From UBA7957 sp965224675 (GTDB lineage: Bacteria; Pseudomonadota; Gammaproteobacteria; Granulosicoccales; Granulosicoccaceae): a DNA stretch of 64,000 nucleotides. The notes beneath the pieces are model-generated. The model was not told the origin of the DNA and searched no databases. It worked only from the letters and a program-made list of their open reading frames with translations. The stretch is taken from positions 930,001 through 994,000 of the forward strand of contig CBDDAA010000004.1 of NCBI GenBank assembly GCA_965224675.1. The letters run 5' to 3'. Below are positions 61,515 through 64,000 of the stretch, one piece after another (position 1 is the stretch's first letter; the number at the start of each line of letters is the position of its first letter). Made by a program: the position numbers and the translations under genes.

Positions 61515-63056
61515 ATGCCGGTTCTAGAAATCCAGAAAGTGAGCAAACGTTTTGCTTCACTGATTGCCAATGAAGAAATAAGTCTTACCCTGGAGCAGGG
61601 TGAGATTTTGGCCCTTTTAGGCGAGAATGGTGCCGGTAAAACCACATTAATGAACATACTGTTTGGCCATTACACGGCTGACAGCGGTCAAATTAAAGTA
61701 TTCGGAAACCCTCTACCCTCCGAATCAACAGATGCTGCGCTGGCTGCGGGCATAGGAATGGTGCATCAGCATTTCACGCTGGCCGATAATATGACGGTAT
61801 TGGAGAACGTTATATTAGGTACTGAACCCTTATATGCCTTGCGTACGAATAAAAAAAACGCGCTTTCTAAAATTAACTCAATTTCATCACAGATGGGTTT
61901 AAACATAAACCCTGATATTTTGGTTGCAGAGCTTTCAGTGGGTGAGCGGCAACGGGTTGAAATCCTCAAAGCGCTCTACCGCAATGCGCGAATTTTGATT
62001 CTGGATGAGCCAACAGCTGTATTAACACCCCAAGAAGTCGAGGGCCTGTTTAGTATGCTGCGATTAATGTCTGAAAGTGGTCTGTCAGTCATTATCATTT
62101 CCCACAAACTGCATGAAGTATTGCATATCAGTCATCGCGTAGTTGTATTACGCCGTGGAAGAGTGGTCGGTGAAGCATCAACTGCTGAGGTCGATCGAGA
62201 CAGTCTGGCGGAAATGATCGTAGGACGACAAATTGAAAGGCCGACTGTTCATCGCCTGCAGCGCGGCGAACCCGTGTTGACACTTGAATCGGTTAGTTTG
62301 ACGGATAAGAATAACAATCGCCAACTACTGGAGACTGTTGATCTACAGGTTTGTGAAAACGAAATTCTCGGTGTCGCGGGTGTTTCCGGTAATGGGCAGA
62401 GTGAGTTAGCGGCCGTCGTTAGTGGAACGCTTGCAATTGATTCGGGTTGCTTTGAAATGTGCGGCAAGGATTGTAGAAAAGTATCGGCGCGTCAGTTATC
62501 ACGGTTGGGTGTTGCACGGATTCCAGAAGACAGACATAGGATGGGAATTATTGGTGACATGAGCGTTTGGGAAAATCTCCTACTTGAGGATTTGCGCCAA
62601 CGTCCTTGTTGGCGAGCCGGTTTTGTGGCGGACTTTAGAGCCAGTAAGCAGCGTGCAAGTGAGTTGATAGAACTTTTTGACATTCGCTGCGCCAGTATGG
62701 ACATGCCCGCTAAATTGTTATCCGGTGGCAATATGCAAAAACTGATATTGGCACGTAACTTTATATTGCAACCACGCTTTATTCTCGCCAATCAACCTGT
62801 AAGGGGTTTGGATGAAGGCGCGATAGCTTTTATACATGCACAAATACTGCAAGCCAAACAACGGGGTAGTGCCATACTGCTAATTTCTGAAGATCTGGAT
62901 GAATTGCTGCAATTATCTGATCAAATTGTTGTTATGCACGCAGGTAAACTCAGTGTTCCCTACGATACATCGAAACTCACTGCGCGAATGTTGGGTGTAT
63001 TAATGACAGGTGGGCAACTTAGCAAGTCTGTAGTAAGTGATAAGGTGTTGCATTAA
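61515..63056 (+). CDS. ABC transporter ATP-binding protein with two ABC domains (BMP/NupO-like)
   Basis: 513 residues. Domain 1: Walker A GENGAGKTT (about residue 35), signature LSVGERQR, Walker B ILILDEPTA. Domain 2: GVSGNGQSE in place of a perfect Walker A, signature LSGGNMQKL, then LANQPVRGLD instead of the usual Asp-Glu pair. The degenerate second site is normal in sugar/nucleoside importers of this type. Its last base overlaps the permease start by one (TAATG). Confidence 0.94.
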   Translation: MPVLEIQKVSKRFASLIANEEISLTLEQGEILALLGENGAGKTTLMNILFGHYTADSGQIKVFGNPLPSESTDAALAAGIGMVHQHFTLADNMTVLENVILGTEPLYALRTNKKNALSKINSISSQMGLNINPDILVAELSVGERQRVEILKALYRNARILILDEPTAVLTPQEVEGLFSMLRLMSESGLSVIIISHKLHEVLHISHRVVVLRRGRVVGEASTAEVDRDSLAEMIVGRQIERPTVHRLQRGEPVLTLESVSLTDKNNNRQLLETVDLQVCENEILGVAGVSGNGQSELAAVVSGTLAIDSGCFEMCGKDCRKVSARQLSRLGVARIPEDRHRMGIIGDMSVWENLLLEDLRQRPCWRAGFVADFRASKQRASELIELFDIRCASMDMPAKLLSGGNMQKLILARNFILQPRFILANQPVRGLDEGAIAFIHAQILQAKQRGSAILLISEDLDELLQLSDQIVVMHAGKLSVPYDTSKLTARMLGVLMTGGQLSKSVVSDKVLH

Positions 63057-64000
63057 TGCGCTTTGAAATTCGCGAACAAACGTCGATAAGTTGGTTGCTT
63101 GGTGTGCCGCTTATAGCTGTTTTTGTGTCTATGGTGCTGGCATCAATACTCATCCTTTGGGCAGGGCAATCACCGTTGGAAGGTTTTGCCCTGATGCTCA
63201 AGGGAGCCTTCGGTTCCCGCTTTGCAATTTCAGAAACACTGGCACGAACAATTCCTTTGATTTTTACAGGTCTTGCGGCAGCAGTGGCTTTTAAGGCCAG
63301 ATTCTGGAATATAGGCGCTGAAGGGCAACTCTACTGTGGCGCTATGGCGACAACGTGGTTGGGTACAGGTTTGTTTGATTTGCCGCCGATCTTAATGATC
63401 GCTGTATTATTTTCAGGCGGCGCTTTTGCCGGTGCAGCAGCACTGATGTTACCCGTCTTTTTAAAGCGTCGGCTCAATGTAGATGAGGTCGTTACAACCT
63501 TGCTGTTGAATTTTATTATTATATTGTTCGTCAGTTATAGCCTCGAAGGTCCGCTTAAAGATCCCATGTCTTTGGGTTGGCCGCAAGCCAAACCGATTAT
63601 CGATAATGGCATATTACCCGTATTGATTGAACGATCTCGCTTACACAGTGGTCTATTGGTGGCACTAGCAGCGGCTGTACTGATCTGGCTGATGATGCGC
63701 TATACCATTTGGGGTTTCGAGGTGCGTGCGCTCGGTATGAATTCAGACGCTGCCTGCCATGCAGGTATCAGTACACATTGGACAGTATTTAAAGTTGCAC
63801 TATTTAGTGGTGGGCTGGCAGGTATGGCTGGTGTTAGTGAGGTTGCGGGATTGAAGGGGTACTTAACGCTGGATCTGTCGCCCGGGTTTGGTTATACCGG
63901 CATTGCGGTCGCAATGCTGGCAAATTTACATCCGCTTGGGGTTGTATTATCAGCTTTATTTATAGCCAGTATTTTTATTGGTGCTGATTCAATGGGTCGC
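63056..64000 (+). CDS. ABC transporter permease, BMP/NupP-like (partial, runs off the window)
   Basis: The ATG at 63056 overlaps the ATPase stop codon. At least 315 codons remain open to the window end. Membrane segments and the motif AAAVAFKARFWNIGAEGQL identify a BMP-type permease, pairing with a second permease expected downstream. The gene is not complete here. Confidence 0.92.
   Translation, partial: MRFEIREQTSISWLLGVPLIAVFVSMVLASILILWAGQSPLEGFALMLKGAFGSRFAISETLARTIPLIFTGLAAAVAFKARFWNIGAEGQLYCGAMATTWLGTGLFDLPPILMIAVLFSGGAFAGAAALMLPVFLKRRLNVDEVVTTLLLNFIIILFVSYSLEGPLKDPMSLGWPQAKPIIDNGILPVLIERSRLHSGLLVALAAAVLIWLMMRYTIWGFEVRALGMNSDAACHAGISTHWTVFKVALFSGGLAGMAGVSEVAGLKGYLTLDLSPGFGYTGIAVAMLANLHPLGVVLSALFIASIFIGADSMGR

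Overview
The window reads as a chromosomal segment of a marine or estuarine gammaproteobacterium of moderate to low GC. Indications are the gene families (BMP and Dpp-type ABC uptake systems, a DmdB-like acyl-CoA ligase, a LuxI/LuxR pair, many EamA exporters) and the compact Gram-negative operons with Shine-Dalgarno starts. No rRNA, tRNA or CRISPR array was seen. The assignment is an inference from gene content only.

Layout. 1-4.9 kb (minus): a peptide-type ABC importer (two ATPases, two permeases, substrate-binding protein). 5.1-8.4 kb (plus): an aspartoacylase-like zinc hydrolase, an arylamine N-acetyltransferase, a RidA protein and an EamA transporter. 8.4-14.1 kb (minus): a secreted or membrane module (DUF4331 protein, small lipoprotein, TPR protein, HupE-like membrane protein with an EF-hand loop) ending in a di-heme cytochrome c peroxidase gene broken by three frameshifts.

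14.2-47.4 kb holds the main find. It has a luxI gene (14.6 kb), a luxR gene (43.3 kb) and five lux-box-like palindromes of the form CTGT-N8-ACAG. These boxes lie in front of luxI, an EamA/SDR operon, a 2-oxoglutarate oxygenase operon, a HisG homologue and a GcvT-like gene. Together these genes look like a quorum-sensing-controlled biosynthetic cluster without NRPS or PKS genes: FAD oxidoreductase, VOC protein, saccharopine-dehydrogenase-like protein, SDR, alpha-hydroxy-acid oxidase, 2OG oxygenase, BenE transporter, GT2-like glycosyltransferase, alpha/beta hydrolase, class IV aminotransferase, DAC-like protein, HisG and GcvT-like protein, with three EamA exporters. I do not recognise the product.

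This cluster is split by an island of about 11 kb (20.3-31.2 kb). The island encodes a complete A1-type haem-copper cytochrome c oxidase whose subunit II carries two cytochrome c domains, a haem O synthase, an intact di-heme peroxidase, and accessory and unknown proteins. Both ends carry the same 272-bp sequence, a decayed 3' end of a Tn3-family transposase with the Tn3 terminus. Outside the repeats lie an intact eamA gene (left) and a truncated second eamA copy that starts exactly at the Tn3 terminus (right).

47.4-50.7 kb (minus): ECF sigma factor with a cupin anti-sigma factor, an HCCA-isomerase-like protein and an M20 amidohydrolase. 50.9-53.1 kb is a toxin-antitoxin and repeat patch: MazEF-like pair, PIN-domain remnant, DUF4160/DUF2442 pair, a hexamer microsatellite and three REP-like palindromic elements. 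53.2-60 kb: membrane protein, MetY, CoA-binding protein, acyl-CoA ligase, DUF1304 protein, GT39-like membrane protein and an unusual Met/Ser/Asn-rich membrane protein. 60.3-64 kb (plus): a BMP-type (nucleoside-like) ABC importer running off the window end.
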